Positions 1 through 9,321 of a stretch of DNA of 26,947 nt are shown here, one piece after another (within the stretch, counting starts at the first letter, position 1; the number at the start of each line of letters is the position of its first letter). The notes under the pieces were generated by a model. It was given only the letters and a program-made list of their open reading frames with translations, ran no database searches and was not told the DNA's origin. The DNA is from Emmonsiellopsis sp. PD_33. Its lineage: Eukaryota > Ascomycota > Eurotiomycetes > Onygenales > Ajellomycetaceae. The translations under genes and the position numbers were made by a program. Where the stretch lies: NCBI GenBank assembly GCA_032988165.1, contig JANTQF010000427.1, positions 1 to 26,947 of the forward strand. Reading direction: 5' to 3'.

Positions 1-340
1 ACCCCGTTCGCCAACAAACTCTGCGGCTTAATCGCCGGACCCTCCTCCTCAGGCAATCCCACACTAACCCACCGCCCATGCACATCCATCATAGACAAAT
101 ACTTGCCCAGATCAAACCCCTTGGACGCGCCAGCAACAAATACCGCCCCGATCTCCGGGCAGAGGCCGTCAGCCGCGCCAGCGCCATCCGCAAGTCGCAA
201 CGACCAAAGAAGGATACCCGCGAGAAGAAGCCCAGAGGCGCCAAGGCCCGCAAGGCCGAGGAGTCGTCTTAAGAAGCTGGCGGATGCGTGAAGGGGGAAT
301 GAAGCTGGAAGGGGGCGGGGGCGCGCGCGTGCTCTTTTTT
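1..340 (-). pseudogene. C-terminal fragment of a zinc-type (MDR) alcohol dehydrogenase, cut by window edge
   Basis: On the minus strand an open frame runs from a stop near 340 to the window edge. Its last third reads KGFDLGKYLSMMDVHGRW, followed by VSVGLPEEE and IKPQSLLANG. This matches the stretch after the Rossmann fold in fungal NADP-dependent cinnamyl/aliphatic alcohol dehydrogenases (MDR family), where the loop (YLS..DVHGR.VSVGLPE) lies between the coenzyme domain and the end of the protein. Upstream of it the frame is Leu/Ala/Gly-rich and does not align convincingly to the Rossmann GxGxxG segment. There is no in-frame ATG, and no ADH N-terminus is visible in 340-1460 on this strand. It may be a decayed or internally deleted copy, or the second exon of a gene whose first exon I cannot recognise. 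The C-terminus lies outside the window. The family call is fairly safe; the pseudogene call is an inference. Confidence 0.5.
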
Positions 341-1464
341 ATGCATTGAATGGCTGAAATGTTGACTTGGGATGGAAGAAAAAGGGGGTTCCCTCGATAT
401 ATGTATGAAAAAATCGGGATCTCATTTTTTTTTTAATTCTGTTGCTGTGGGCTGTCCTCTGGAGATATTAGGGTGTCTGGAGGATTTCGCGCGGGGGTTA
501 ATTTAAGGTCGTTAAGGCACTTATTTAATTCCAATGTCTTCGAATTTGTTCTTTCATTGTACTAGGAGGGCATTACCGTCCGTTCCCCCTATTTATGTAT
601 CGGATGTCGAGGCGCAGAAGATATCCCGGGACGCATTCCGCGAAACATACCCACCCACGACATGCGCGGCAGAGCTATGATGCGCATTGCGGACGTTTCT
701 TTATCGTAGATCAAGAAGATTTCACGGAGGACGGGGGCTCGGGGTGGAAAATATTCCGCAACGTCCCGAGCAAGAATTCCAGGATTTGGGGGGGAGCAAC
801 CTTAGATTCGAGAATGAGTCGGAACAAAGGAAATGGGCGCTATACTGAGCCCCGCTGGTGTATGGGAACCGTCACATGTAGGGCAGTATTGATATGGCCG
901 CAGTCACAGATGGCGGGGCTGTTACAGGCCTGAAACCGAAATTACAGATTGTGGGTGCGGGCGGGCAGCTGTGTCTGCCGTCTACCTAGGCTGTTCCCCA
1001 TCTCCACGGCGATCCAGAGAGCCAGCACGCGCCAATGGGGAGCTGAAGACTGGACGGAGAGCCGGACAGAGGCAGACAAGGGACAAGGCCAGGGAGGAGA
1101 GAGGGAGAGAGGGAGAGTGTTGCTGTGGTGTGTGGTGTCTGTGTCTGCGGTGGCAGCTTCCCTTCACCGGCCAGGCTGCCCCTCCCGTCTGGCTGGACAT
1201 GTGACACAGCAACGGCTGGCTCATCTCCCCGCCCTCCGCCCTCGCTGCTGTTCCTCTTCTATCCCCAGCTTCATTCCTCTCTGTAAGTGGCCTCTCCTCC
1301 TCTCCCTCTCCCACTCCCGTCTCGTCTCCCTTCATCCTCTGCGTCGTGCTCATCTTCTCCGGTAGCTTGCTTCAATACCCCTCAATCGCTTTCTGCGTTG
1401 CTTCTGTTATCAGCGATAGCGTCGTCTTCCCCACTTCCTCTCCAGACCACCCAATCCAGTCAAT
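341..1464. other. Intergenic region upstream of malate dehydrogenase, no gene seen
   Basis: No convincing gene. Open frames at 595-933 and 949-1365 (+) and 982-1353 (-) are low-complexity or lack recognisable domains and splice structure. A short plus-strand frame ending at a TGA near 680 (…SDVEAQKISRDAF…) looks protein-like but is too short to name. From about 1270 to 1460 the plus strand is strongly pyrimidine-rich (runs of CCTCTCC/CTCCC), as is common just upstream of highly expressed fungal genes, so this is probably the core promoter and leader of the malate dehydrogenase gene. A purine-rich (GA) tract lies at about 1090-1120. Confidence 0.5.
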
Positions 1465-2908
1465 ATGGTCAAAGCAGGTTAGTTCTCACGCTGTATTTCA
1501 CTGAAAACATCGAGAGATTTATGCCTTCTCTAACGCTCTCTCAGTCGTTCTTGGTGCTTCCGGTGGCATTGGCCAGGTATGTTTGTCATCGAGTACCCCT
1601 CAACCCGACCCAATTGCTCTCCAACCAGATGCTAATTGCTCCCATTGCTATAGCCTCTGTCTCTCCTTCTCAAAGCCAGCCCTCTTGTCGACGAGCTCGC
1701 TCTTTACGATGTAGTCAACACCCCAGGTGTTGCTGCTGACCTGTCTCACATCTCCTCCGTGGCCGTGCGTATACCCCTGAATACCCCTCCGCACTTTTTT
1801 GCTGGACAGACGTGCTAATGTAGTTTGTAGAAAATCACGGGATACCTCCCCAGCGACGACGGCCTCAAGAATGCTCTCACTGGCGCTGATGTCATCGTCA
1901 TCCCCGCCGGAATTCCCCGTACGCATCACCCGTTATTCAGTCTGGTAGCCGCTAACCCGGTGTCTCAACAGGCAAGCCCGGTATGACCCGTGATGACCTC
2001 TTCAAGGTCAACGCTGGAATCGTCCAGACCCTCGTCAAGGGAATCGCAGAGTTCAGCCCCAAGGCTTTCGTCCTGATCATCTCCAACCCCGTCAACTCCA
2101 CCGTCCCAATTGCCGCTGAGGTCCTCAAGGCCGCTGGCGTTTTCGACCCCAAGCGTCTCTTCGGTGTCACCACCCTTGATGTCGTCCGTGCCGAAACTTT
2201 CACCCAGGAATTCACCGGCCAGAAGGATCCCTCCAAGACCACCATTCCCGTCATTGGCGGCCACTCTGGCGAGACCATCGTGCCCCTCTTCAGCAAGGCC
2301 AGCCCTGCTGTCACCATTCCCGCCGACAGATATGATGCCCTCGTGAACCGTAAGTTTTTCTGGTCTTAAACCCAAGCATATGTCTAACCCCGTAATCAGG
2401 CGTCCAATTCGGTGGTGACGAGGTCGTCAAGGCCAAGGACGGCGCCGGCTCTGCCACTCTCTCCATGGCTTATGCTGGATTCCGGTAAGTTACAAAGCCC
2501 CGCGCCCTAAATGTTTTCCGAACGATACACTAATTGATCGATCTTAGCTTCGCTGAGAGCGTTATCAAGGCCGCCAAGGGCGAAAAGGGCATCGTCGAGC
2601 CCACCTTCGTCTACCTCCCCGGCGTCGAGGGAGGCGATGCCATCCAGAAAGAAACCGGCCTGGACTTCTTCTCCATTCCCGTTGAACTTGGCGTAAGCAA
2701 AACCTACCCTTGAGCATTGCCTCTAAACGTAAAGTTCAGATGGCTGATAATATCTGCGTGTATACAGACTTCCGGCGCAGAAAAGGCCATTAACATCCTC
2801 GGCGGCGTGACTGAGCAAGAGAAGAAGCTCCTCGAGGCAGCCACCAAGGGTCTCAAGGGCAACATCGAAAAGGGAATCGACTTTGTCCAGAACCCACCCC
2901 CAAAGTAA
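1465..2908 (+). CDS. mdh: Malate dehydrogenase, NAD-dependent, cytosolic type
   Basis: Interconverts malate and oxaloacetate with NAD. Eight exons by splice signals: 1465-1477, 1545-1576, 1654-1764, 1831-1918, 1972-2349, 2400-2484, 2548-2692, 2768-2908, giving 330 aa and a stop, with phases consistent throughout. The first exon is only 13 nt (Met-Val-Lys-Ala), so the start depends on joining MVKA to VVLGASGGIGQ. The dinucleotide-binding loop GASGGIGQ is at about residues 8-15, the mobile loop IPAGIPRKPGMTRDDL at about 76-91, ISNPVNS at about 118-124, the catalytic pair Asp151/Arg154 in TTLDVVRA, and the proton-acceptor His179 in IGGHSG. There is no N-terminal mitochondrial presequence and no obvious C-terminal SKL, so the cytosolic isoform is most likely. 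The family call is certain; the compartment is inferred. A pyrimidine-rich leader precedes it, and it converges on trs33. Confidence 0.96.
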
Positions 2909-3716
2909 AGCTATCCCGCCCTCAAAAAAATCCTGTGCTATTCGCCATGTGTCCCAAAACCATTTGAGTCAAACATCAGCGTTTGTTCTTCCCCTAACTA
3001 GCGACTTTGTTTCCGCGACCCCCTGCCCCCATGGACACCTGGCCACCACATGGCAAAAATCGCTGTAAAGGATCACATTTGCTAATATTTTGGTTGTACC
3101 CCCACCACCACGCGGCGGATAGGCTCTAGATGAAATCTCTTTTATTTCTTTCTCCCATAATAGGGCATGAATGAGGATACGACCGTATATGGCAAAACAT
3201 AAAAAAGATGTCTTTTTTCTTTACTTTTTCCTTCTCTCTCTTTTCTCCCTCCCTCTTTCTTTATGCAGATGGTGAGCGAGCGAGGGTTAGAGGGCAGTGG
3301 TAGATAAATAGGTTGTTTCGGAATTAAAAAAGAAGAAGATAAAATGGGATAATACATAGATGTCTTATCTAGTACTAGAAAGAATATGATGAGTAAAGAA
3401 ATGGCTTTCTACCATCATTCCATGCAATCTATCCATCTATTCCGTCTTTAGAAGGGATAATGTAACAAAAAAAATGTTCATATTCCACATTATTTAGCTA
3501 GGCAGACGTGCATAAGATAAATAGGTATCCTCTTAAACAAAAAAAGACCTTCTATCTATCTATCTATCTATCTATCTAGCAGTAGTTAAATAGTTAGAAA
3601 ATCGCCCCAGCGACCTAGATATAAAAAAAAAGAGAGAAGAAAAAAGGGTATATTATATTATATATATCAGCGCCATGATCATAACCCACCCATTCACCCA
3701 TCTATCCATCCATTCA
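2909..3716. other. Convergent intergenic region with simple repeats
   Basis: 3' flanks of malate dehydrogenase (+) and trs33 (-). No gene is seen. It is AT-rich after 3130, with homopolymer A/T runs, a tetranucleotide repeat at 3551-3578 and TATATTATATTATATATA at about 3650-3667. Polyadenylation signals for both genes are presumably here, but none is clear enough to call. Confidence 0.6.
3551..3578. repeat. Tetranucleotide microsatellite (TCTA)7
   Basis: About seven tandem TCTA units in the intergenic region between the convergent genes. Imperfect relatives (CATCTATCCATCCATTC) recur at about 3698-3716. Confidence 0.9.
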
Positions 3717-4704
3717 TCATGATTTACTAACACTCCCACTCCCACTCCCACTCCCACCACCCTGCTGTACCGTCTTTATCTGAAAAGTCGCCCCGGGAAG
3801 ATCTGACGTCTCCGCCTGCACCGTCGCGTTTATCCCCATGCTCGCGAGCCCGCCGCGTATTACGCCGCAGGGGAACCAGAGGTACTGTATGCGGAATTTG
3901 TTAGGTGGGGGTGGATGGGGGGCGTTGTTTAGGGGGTTATGGGGGACGTACTGATTGTGCTTTGGCGATTGCTTCGTTTCGCGTTGACATGCTCATTCGT
4001 GTGAAGGGGCGGAAGGCGTTGTCGGTTAGGACGTATACGCCCTGGGGATGGGAGGGGTGAGTAAGTAAGTAAATGGTCAATCGGGGATATAGATATTTGC
4101 TTTACTACTTACCCGATGATTCGTCTTTAGATTGTCAATCTGCTTCCGGAACAGAATCGTCCAGAAATCCTTACAGAGGAATTTTATCACGTCTAGGTTC
4201 TCTGTGAATCGGGGTCTGTCTCGGGAGAATCTATGTTTTTCCGAAAACGTGCGCCCTGTTAGCCACCATGGCAGCTTTCGAGATAGAAATGTTCGAGGAG
4301 TACGCTGATCAATCCCAAGAGCGGGGGCGGGGTAGAGAGAAGAAGTACCCCTTCGTATAAGGTACATCAAAACGACATAATCCAAACAAGCACGCCGAGC
4401 ACCCCCCCCCACTCATCCCCACGGTATGGTATGGCATGGGTATGTTCTATGCGCGACGCCGCAATTCCACTCACCTCTCTGCTAGCCCCTGCCCGACACG
4501 ATACCCCAGCGTCTCCAGTCTATAAAACGTAGCTTCACGGTGTTCCTCGTCGTCCAATTTCCCCTCCGCACCAGAGAGCTCTTCGGCTAGCCGCTCGGCC
4601 ATCGGCACCAGTTCTATGAGGAGGAGGTCGAGACATGAGGAGCTTAGGAAGCGCGCGTGCGGGTCGGAGGCGTTAAAGGGGGGAACGGGTGTGTCGAAGG
4701 ACAT
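3717..4704 (-). CDS. trs33: TRAPP complex subunit Trs33 (TRAPPC6/Bet3-like family)
   Basis: A small core subunit of the TRAPP tethering complexes, which act as guanine nucleotide exchange factors for Rab GTPases at ER-Golgi and Golgi membranes. Four exons on the minus strand: 4704-4475, 4230-4113, 4041-3952, 3884-3717, giving 201 aa. Exon 1 starts MSFDTPVPPFN and holds the helix SSSCLDLLLIELVPMAE. Exon 2 has the family core RFTENLDVIKFLCKDFW and FRKQIDNLKTNHR. Exon 3 reads GVYVLTDNAFRPFTRMS. Exon 4 has LWFPCGVIRGGLASMGI and the terminal FQIK, as in TRAPPC6. After FQIKTVQQ the protein ends in a Gly-Ser tail coded by tandem GGGAGT units, an extension not needed for the fold. Donors are GTGAGT, GTAAGT and GTACGT; the exon 4 acceptor CATACAG gives SYLWFPCG, the expected junction. 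Identification is secure. Confidence 0.93.
3729..3758 (-). repeat. Coding hexanucleotide repeat (GGGAGT)n encoding Gly-Ser
   Basis: Four to five tandem CACTCC units (GGGAGT on the coding strand) inside the last exon of trs33, giving a (Gly-Ser)n tail just before VSKS and the stop. The unit length is a multiple of three, so copy-number change would alter tail length without a frameshift. Confidence 0.85.
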
Positions 4705-5372
4705 TATGTAAATATTTATTATTCAATAGCTCTGTGGGTGTTGGTTGTGGGGGGGAGGGGGTTTATTGGGGTGGCGGAGGGAGCTGGGGGGTTTGGCCGC
4801 GGAGGATCGGAGCGGGTTAGGACCGGTGTAGAAAGCGTTGGTTGGCGGGGAGGCGTTGGCGGGGTATCATGGGGTTTTGGTCTGGAGGGGCTTTTCTCTC
4901 TTAATGAATTTGTTTGTTCCTGGATCAATTGCGAGGAATGGTTGAGGATATTCAGGTGTCCGCTCGTTCCAGGAACAGCTTCCGCTGGTCTGAGGGACGT
5001 CTCCGGATGGATTAGTCAGCATGTTTCTGACCTCACCTCGTACATCTTTTGGATATCTTTTCTGTCCTACTTACTTTCTTCGGATGCAAAAGCATCATTT
5101 CCATCCGGCTGAATATAAATACATCATATATCAAATGCCGAGAATCCATTGTTTAGCCATTGATACTTTGGCCATTATGCCTGCGTACAGATTACCCCTG
5201 AAATGGGGATGCGAGCCAGATACCCCTTAAAGACGTGAGCGGACTTGACGAGCCAATTCTAAGGATGGAATGCCTATGAATTAGAGGTAGGATCCATGGA
5301 CTGCAAGTGCTCTATTAAGGCTCAACCATCCTCGCCATCAATACCAACATGATAAGCATGATTTTTATATAA
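4705..5372. other. Intergenic region upstream of trs33
   Basis: The first 200 bp are strongly G-rich on the plus strand (C-rich when read in the trs33 direction), probably its promoter or leader. The rest is of mixed composition, with no recognisable gene. A long plus-strand open frame here (4657-5112) overlaps the trs33 start and is Gly/Val-rich low complexity, so I treat it as spurious. A TATA-like TTTATATAAA lies at about 5364-5373. Confidence 0.5.
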
Positions 5373-5738
5373 ACCGGCGACCGACGGCTGCCTCTCGACA
5401 AGTCACAGCGTGAAGCACGATACATAAAGTTCGATCTTAGTCATTCTTACAGAGAGGCCCTCTGGCTTTCTCCGTCATCTCAATTCAGAGCCGTCAGACT
5501 TCCCGAAGGCAGCTTCAGCAGAGCTTCCATCAGCATGACCGACGACGGGAGGTACGTTGTTGCAAAACTCTCAATGTCTGTCGGTGGATCTGCTAGACGA
5601 CCGGAAATATCGGCCCGTTGTCAAAAAATGCACTGGGATTGCAGCTTTAATGAGCCCGGTTATTTTGAATTCAAGGGACTAGATAGGGGATCATGTAAGT
5701 TTTCGTATGCATCTGTTATTAGCATGGCTTCTTACTGA
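5373..5738 (+). other. Unrecognised open frame, possible relic or exon of a small gene
   Basis: A stop-free frame of 121 codons plus stop follows a TAA at 5370-5372. It includes RYIKFDLSHSYREALWLSP, then RAVRLPEG, an in-frame ATG at 5535 (MTDDGRYVVAKLS) and SARCQKMHWDCSFNEPGYF. The composition looks protein-like but I cannot place it in a family. There is no ATG at the start of the open stretch. A good intron-like segment (GTAAGT at about 5696 to ATCTAG at about 5752, with CTGAT upstream of the acceptor) lies at its 3' end, and another potential one (GTACGT at about 5552 to TGCTAG at about 5604) lies inside. Either it is an exon of a short or decayed gene, or a chance frame. No function is proposed. 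Confidence 0.25.
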
Positions 5739-6723
5739 TTAATGATATCTAGGGTGTTGAAGATACATTGGAAACCTTGCAGGATGGCATTTGCACTTGA
5801 CCTTTTGATATGGGCTTCAAATTTCTTGCTTCTCGGCTTGCTTTTATGAGAAGAGTGATTGATAAAACCCTTCTCCAACAATTTTTCTACTGTCATCAGG
5901 CATGGTAAGCTAGTGTGGTCCCACTCTCTCATGAACTGTTCCAATTAATGTAGTGCTAGCAGGACTTTTATTTTGAAGAAGGCTACCTATTGCTCTCCTG
6001 GTGTCTGGAGATATGAAAGCTTACTAGGAACGATTAGATTTCTACAGCAATAGGCTTGACTTTATACAATATGTTGCTGAGGCTCCAGGGGATAGCTGGA
6101 TACCCGAGAATCATTGGAATAATGATGAGAGTAATCTCATTAATAGTATATAATGCTTTTATGTCGGATATAACGTGACACGGCCCGCAAGGAAATGAAG
6201 ATGATGTGGCCGTTCAATCGGGTTTTGAAGTGAGATATAACTACCAACCAGAGTTGTAAGATTGAATAGGGGACACACAAGCTGGACTTGAATTGCGCAA
6301 CGAAGATAATAAGAAAATGGATAATCTTATATCATCTAACACGGGGAGGTATACGACATTCTTGGGCTCCCCCCTGGACGAGGCTGTTATATCTGCAGTA
6401 TTCCCCTGCCCAAGGACAACTTGCCTCTTATAAATCTAAAAGCAAACAGTTTTGAATTTAAAACACACAGCATGTTCAGCCTTACCCGGACATATTGCAG
6501 GCCTGGTGTAACCTTGGAAACAGAGGGGATGCTTCACTGATTCCGACGCGTCACTCAGCCTCAAACATCTCCTTTGTTCGCTCCAGTCTCCCAACTCTCG
6601 ACACAGATATCTTTCTGTTTTAGAAACCTGCACTCCTCTTCTACTGTTACCCAAACTCATACTTGCACGCATAAAGCTTACTTTTGACATCCTGACCAAA
6701 TCACCATCAAACCCTTTGCCCTC
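5739..6723. other. AT-rich intergenic region, no gene seen
   Basis: No supported gene on either strand; the longest frames are short and use non-ATG starts. The section from 5940 to 6440 is more AT-rich than its surroundings, with scattered stops. From about 6600 to 6723 the plus strand turns pyrimidine-rich (CTCCAGTCTCCC, CACTCCTC) and leads into the next gene's ATG, which is probably its 5' leader. Confidence 0.5.
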
Positions 6724-7695
6724 ATGGCTGACCAGCCCCTCTCCCTCTCCATCGAGGACGACAATGCCCTGCCCATCCAGCAGCAGATATTCACCATCCT
6801 CACCAACTGTCTCCAGTCAAGCGCCTCTGATAGCGTAGACGCCGCAGCAAAGGCACTGGACCAGCTATCTCCCGATAAACACCCGGAAGATCCTGACCGG
6901 CAACCCCTAGGGGACTTTCTGTACTCATTCTGGGAGCCTTTTCACAGCATTGCTCGACAGATCCCGCATACGCACCCTGCCATGGATAAACTGGTCAGTG
7001 TAATCCGGGCACTGAAGGACCTGCCACCCCGACAAATCCATGTGGAGGGGTGGGGTGATTATGCTTTGTGGAGAGACCTGCCGCTGTTTGGGGAGACATA
7101 TTCTTTTGCTTGCGATGTATGTATATATATACCCCCTTATTCTCCTACATCACAAGGATGGGTTTCGTTCATCCTTAGATCTTATTATACAAAGTCTCCC
7201 ATCCTAACAACTCTACAGAAAGACAACGCCAATACCGCCCTTTCGCCCACCACCCTATCCACCCGCAATCTAAACTTCCAAAGCTACTCCGCCCGCCTAA
7301 TGCCCCTCGGTATTGCGTTAGACACCTACTGCATTGCAGAAATCTCCAGCACCCTTGAAGGCCATTACGACTCTGGCAAGGGCAAGTTCCGCCAGATTAT
7401 TTCCGATCCCACAGCCAGTCCCACCGTTGACCATCAGATGGCTGTGGTGGCCGAATGGTTCAAGCATGCGGGGGAAACTTTCTATCTCAAGGGGCCGATT
7501 ATTGGTGGCGGGCCCCGGGGGCCGTTGGTTAAGGGGCCGGGAAAGGATGAGTTTAGTAAAGAGAGATGGGGGTTGTGGAAGGAGAGGCTGGGGGAGTTTG
7601 CCGAGTGTCAGGGGTTATCCGAGGGGACGAGGGATTTGGCGAGGAGTATTGTTGGGATGATGGATGGGATCGAGGCCAGGAGGGCGGTTGAGTGA
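6724..7695 (+). CDS. DUF3632 family protein of unknown function
   Basis: Start ATG at 6724 after a CT-rich leader. The frame is open to TGA at 7693-7695, but a good intron sits at 7117-7218 (GTATGT; branch CCTAAC at about 7203; acceptor CTACAG). It is 102 nt, a multiple of three and stop-free, so it hides in the open frame. Spliced, the product is 289 aa. Family features are the N-terminal helical stretch, FLYSFWEPFHSIARQIP, and the W-rich core GWGDYALWRDLPLFGE that precedes the splice site, as in the fungal DUF3632 family, which expands and contracts between species. The C-terminal half has KFRQIISD, a hydrophilic Gly/Pro loop (GPIIGGGPRGPLVKGPGK) and a helical end. There is no signal peptide or membrane segment. 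Biochemical role unknown; G+C rises sharply at the 3' end. Confidence 0.75.
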   Translation: MADQPLSLSIEDDNALPIQQQIFTILTNCLQSSASDSVDAAAKALDQLSPDKHPEDPDRQPLGDFLYSFWEPFHSIARQIPHTHPAMDKLVSVIRALKDLPPRQIHVEGWGDYALWRDLPLFGETYSFACDVCIYIPPYSPTSQGWVSFILRSYYTKSPILTTLQKDNANTALSPTTLSTRNLNFQSYSARLMPLGIALDTYCIAEISSTLEGHYDSGKGKFRQIISDPTASPTVDHQMAVVAEWFKHAGETFYLKGPIIGGGPRGPLVKGPGKDEFSKERWGLWKERLGEFAECQGLSEGTRDLARSIVGMMDGIEARRAVE

Positions 7696-8577
7696 TGTTC
7701 TTCTTCCTCTTGTCTATTCTGGGCCGTTTCGGGGGTAGAGGAGATGATGATTTGTTTATTTTAACAATTGATGTTGTCCTTGCGACGCTTTGTTTTCAGA
7801 AATAGGTAGGGGATTCTTCGGGCGAGCAATGAATGATATGGTGTTCAAACAGATATCCAGCCTTGTCAACCAAGGCAAAGGGGAAGTAATACACTTGCTT
7901 CGATGGTCCTTGGATGCGGCTGAGAAGGCCTCTTCCCGCCCTAGCAGAATCGGAATGCTGTGAAACATAAACAAGGCTGCGCTGGCTGTAAGTTTAGCTG
8001 ATCCATTGAGGACGCAAAAAGTAGTGGAAGACAGATCATCTTCTATGTTAACTGCTGTCCCCGAAACATGGTATGTGGTACCCGCGCGTTGTACGCCTTG
8101 TTTCTTTGCTCGACTGGAAGCTGAATCGTTGGTAGAATGGGCGGCTGAGGGCCTGCTGGTTCCAATCACTAATGTTTAGTAGGTTTATGTGGCTGTGGAA
8201 AGTATCTCAAACCGTTGAATTCCGGGCAGCACAGAGAGGGTCTAGCCAGCTCTATGATGGTTCCGTGGTGGGACGCACATTCGCCAATTTCATAGAACCC
8301 TAGAGACATGCTGCATAAATGCGAACAATATCGTCGTTCAATATCCCAAGTTAAATAACTGCTTCTATTTTTAAATTGGCTAGTTTCTCAACTGAGGAAC
8401 TCATCATCCCCGTTCTCGAAAGAAGAAACCCGAAAAGTCTAGACGAACGGTTGCAACCCGCCAGCTATAAACGAATGACACGATCAGAAAACCACAAAAA
8501 AGTTATCGATCCGGCTACCTTGAGTATGAAACTAGGGAGATCACGCTCCCCTCCATAATTTCCCCCATCAACCCCGC
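7696..8577. other. Convergent intergenic region, no gene supported
   Basis: 3' flanks of the DUF3632 gene (+) and the RNase-fold gene (-). A minus-strand frame of 137 codons (8169-7756) exists, but it begins at a GTG rather than ATG, shows no domain and has no splice structure, so I do not call it. A 60-codon plus-strand frame at 8376-8558 also begins at a non-ATG codon. Confidence 0.5.
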
Positions 8578-9194
8578 CTAGGTGCAAAGATGCGGGTTCC
8601 CCGAATTATCCTTGTTCGCCTTCATCCCAATGCCACAGAAGTTGTAATATTGGTCATAATACACACGGAAGCGTCCCGGATTGGCCCCCTTCTCCTCCTT
8701 CGGATAATTCCCGCTCTTCTTGATCGGGAACTCGTAGATATCGTGACCCTTCTTGTTGCATGGTTTCGCGAATTTCAAACCACCCTTGTTGCTGAATCGT
8801 TGTGGATATCCTGATTTTCCAGCCTTGAGGCCGCTCTTCTTAGCCGCCGCGACAGCTTTGTCCTTTGAGAGGTTTTCGACGAGTTTGCCTTTGTTGTTTT
8901 TCTTCGCTTTATCGGTTGATTCGCGGCAAGCGTAGTCCTGAAAGGGGTTACGTGAGTGAGTAGGGGCCAGCTTGAGACAGGATTTTAAAGGCTAGAAAGT
9001 GGTTGATGAGGGCGAAAAGTCTCCCTAAAGAGCTTTTCCCGCCCACTTATTTATGCTCAGCGTACCTTGTCGCGAGCAAAAAGGAAATTGAGATCCTCCT
9101 CCCCCGATTGAAGTTCGCTCTCCGATGCCGTCGGGGCGGCGAGGGCTATAGCAGCCAGGAGAAAGGCAAAGAGCAGGACCTTGAATCTGAGCAT
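8578..9194 (-). CDS. Secreted RNase T1/ribotoxin-fold protein with altered catalytic residues
   Basis: Two exons on the minus strand, 9194-9066 and 8937-8578 (donor GTACGC, acceptor TTTCAG), giving 162 aa. Residues 1-19 are a signal peptide (MLRFKVLLFAFLLAAIALA), followed by a short acidic stretch to about residue 43. The mature part has four Cys (47, 103, 144, 161), the number and order seen in the fungal guanyl-RNase/ribotoxin family. Family landmarks are SGYP (85-88) before the first active-site strand, IYEFPI (110-115) carrying the Glu-position residue E112, NPGRFRV (129-135) carrying R134, and FCGIG (143-147) before the second His position. By my reading the first catalytic His is Gln89 and the second is about Lys149, so the usual His/Glu/Arg/His set is incomplete and catalysis is doubtful. 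The mature part is Lys-rich and basic, but shorter than classical ribotoxins. Fold family likely; activity and target unknown. Confidence 0.75.
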
Positions 9195-9310
9195 TTTTGC
9201 AATGGTAGAGAGAGAGAAGAGTTTGAAGCTTTCTAGAGATTGTTCAGTTCGAGGCTTCTTGCACGATTGATGATGGGTTGAATGACCGGAATCCAGGCAG
9301 AGAATCGTGC

Positions 9311-9321
9311 CATATATATAG
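9311..9321 (-). promoter_or_regulatory. Putative TATA box of the secreted RNase-fold gene
   Basis: ATATATATA-type motif reading toward the gene, about 117 bp upstream of its ATG. Spacing is plausible for a fungal TATA with a leader of 50-90 nt. Called by position and sequence only. Confidence 0.4.

Noticed and set aside
949..1365. Overlapping frames on both strands upstream of malate dehydrogenase
   Set aside because: Composition follows GA- and CT-rich tracts; mutually exclusive frames and no domain.
4657..5112. 151-codon Gly/Val-rich plus-strand frame
   Set aside because: It overlaps the trs33 start codon on the other strand and derives from a G-rich tract.
7756..8169. 137-codon minus-strand frame between DUF3632 and the RNase-fold gene
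   Set aside because: It starts with GTG, not ATG, has no recognisable domain, and there are no convincing splice signals to extend it.
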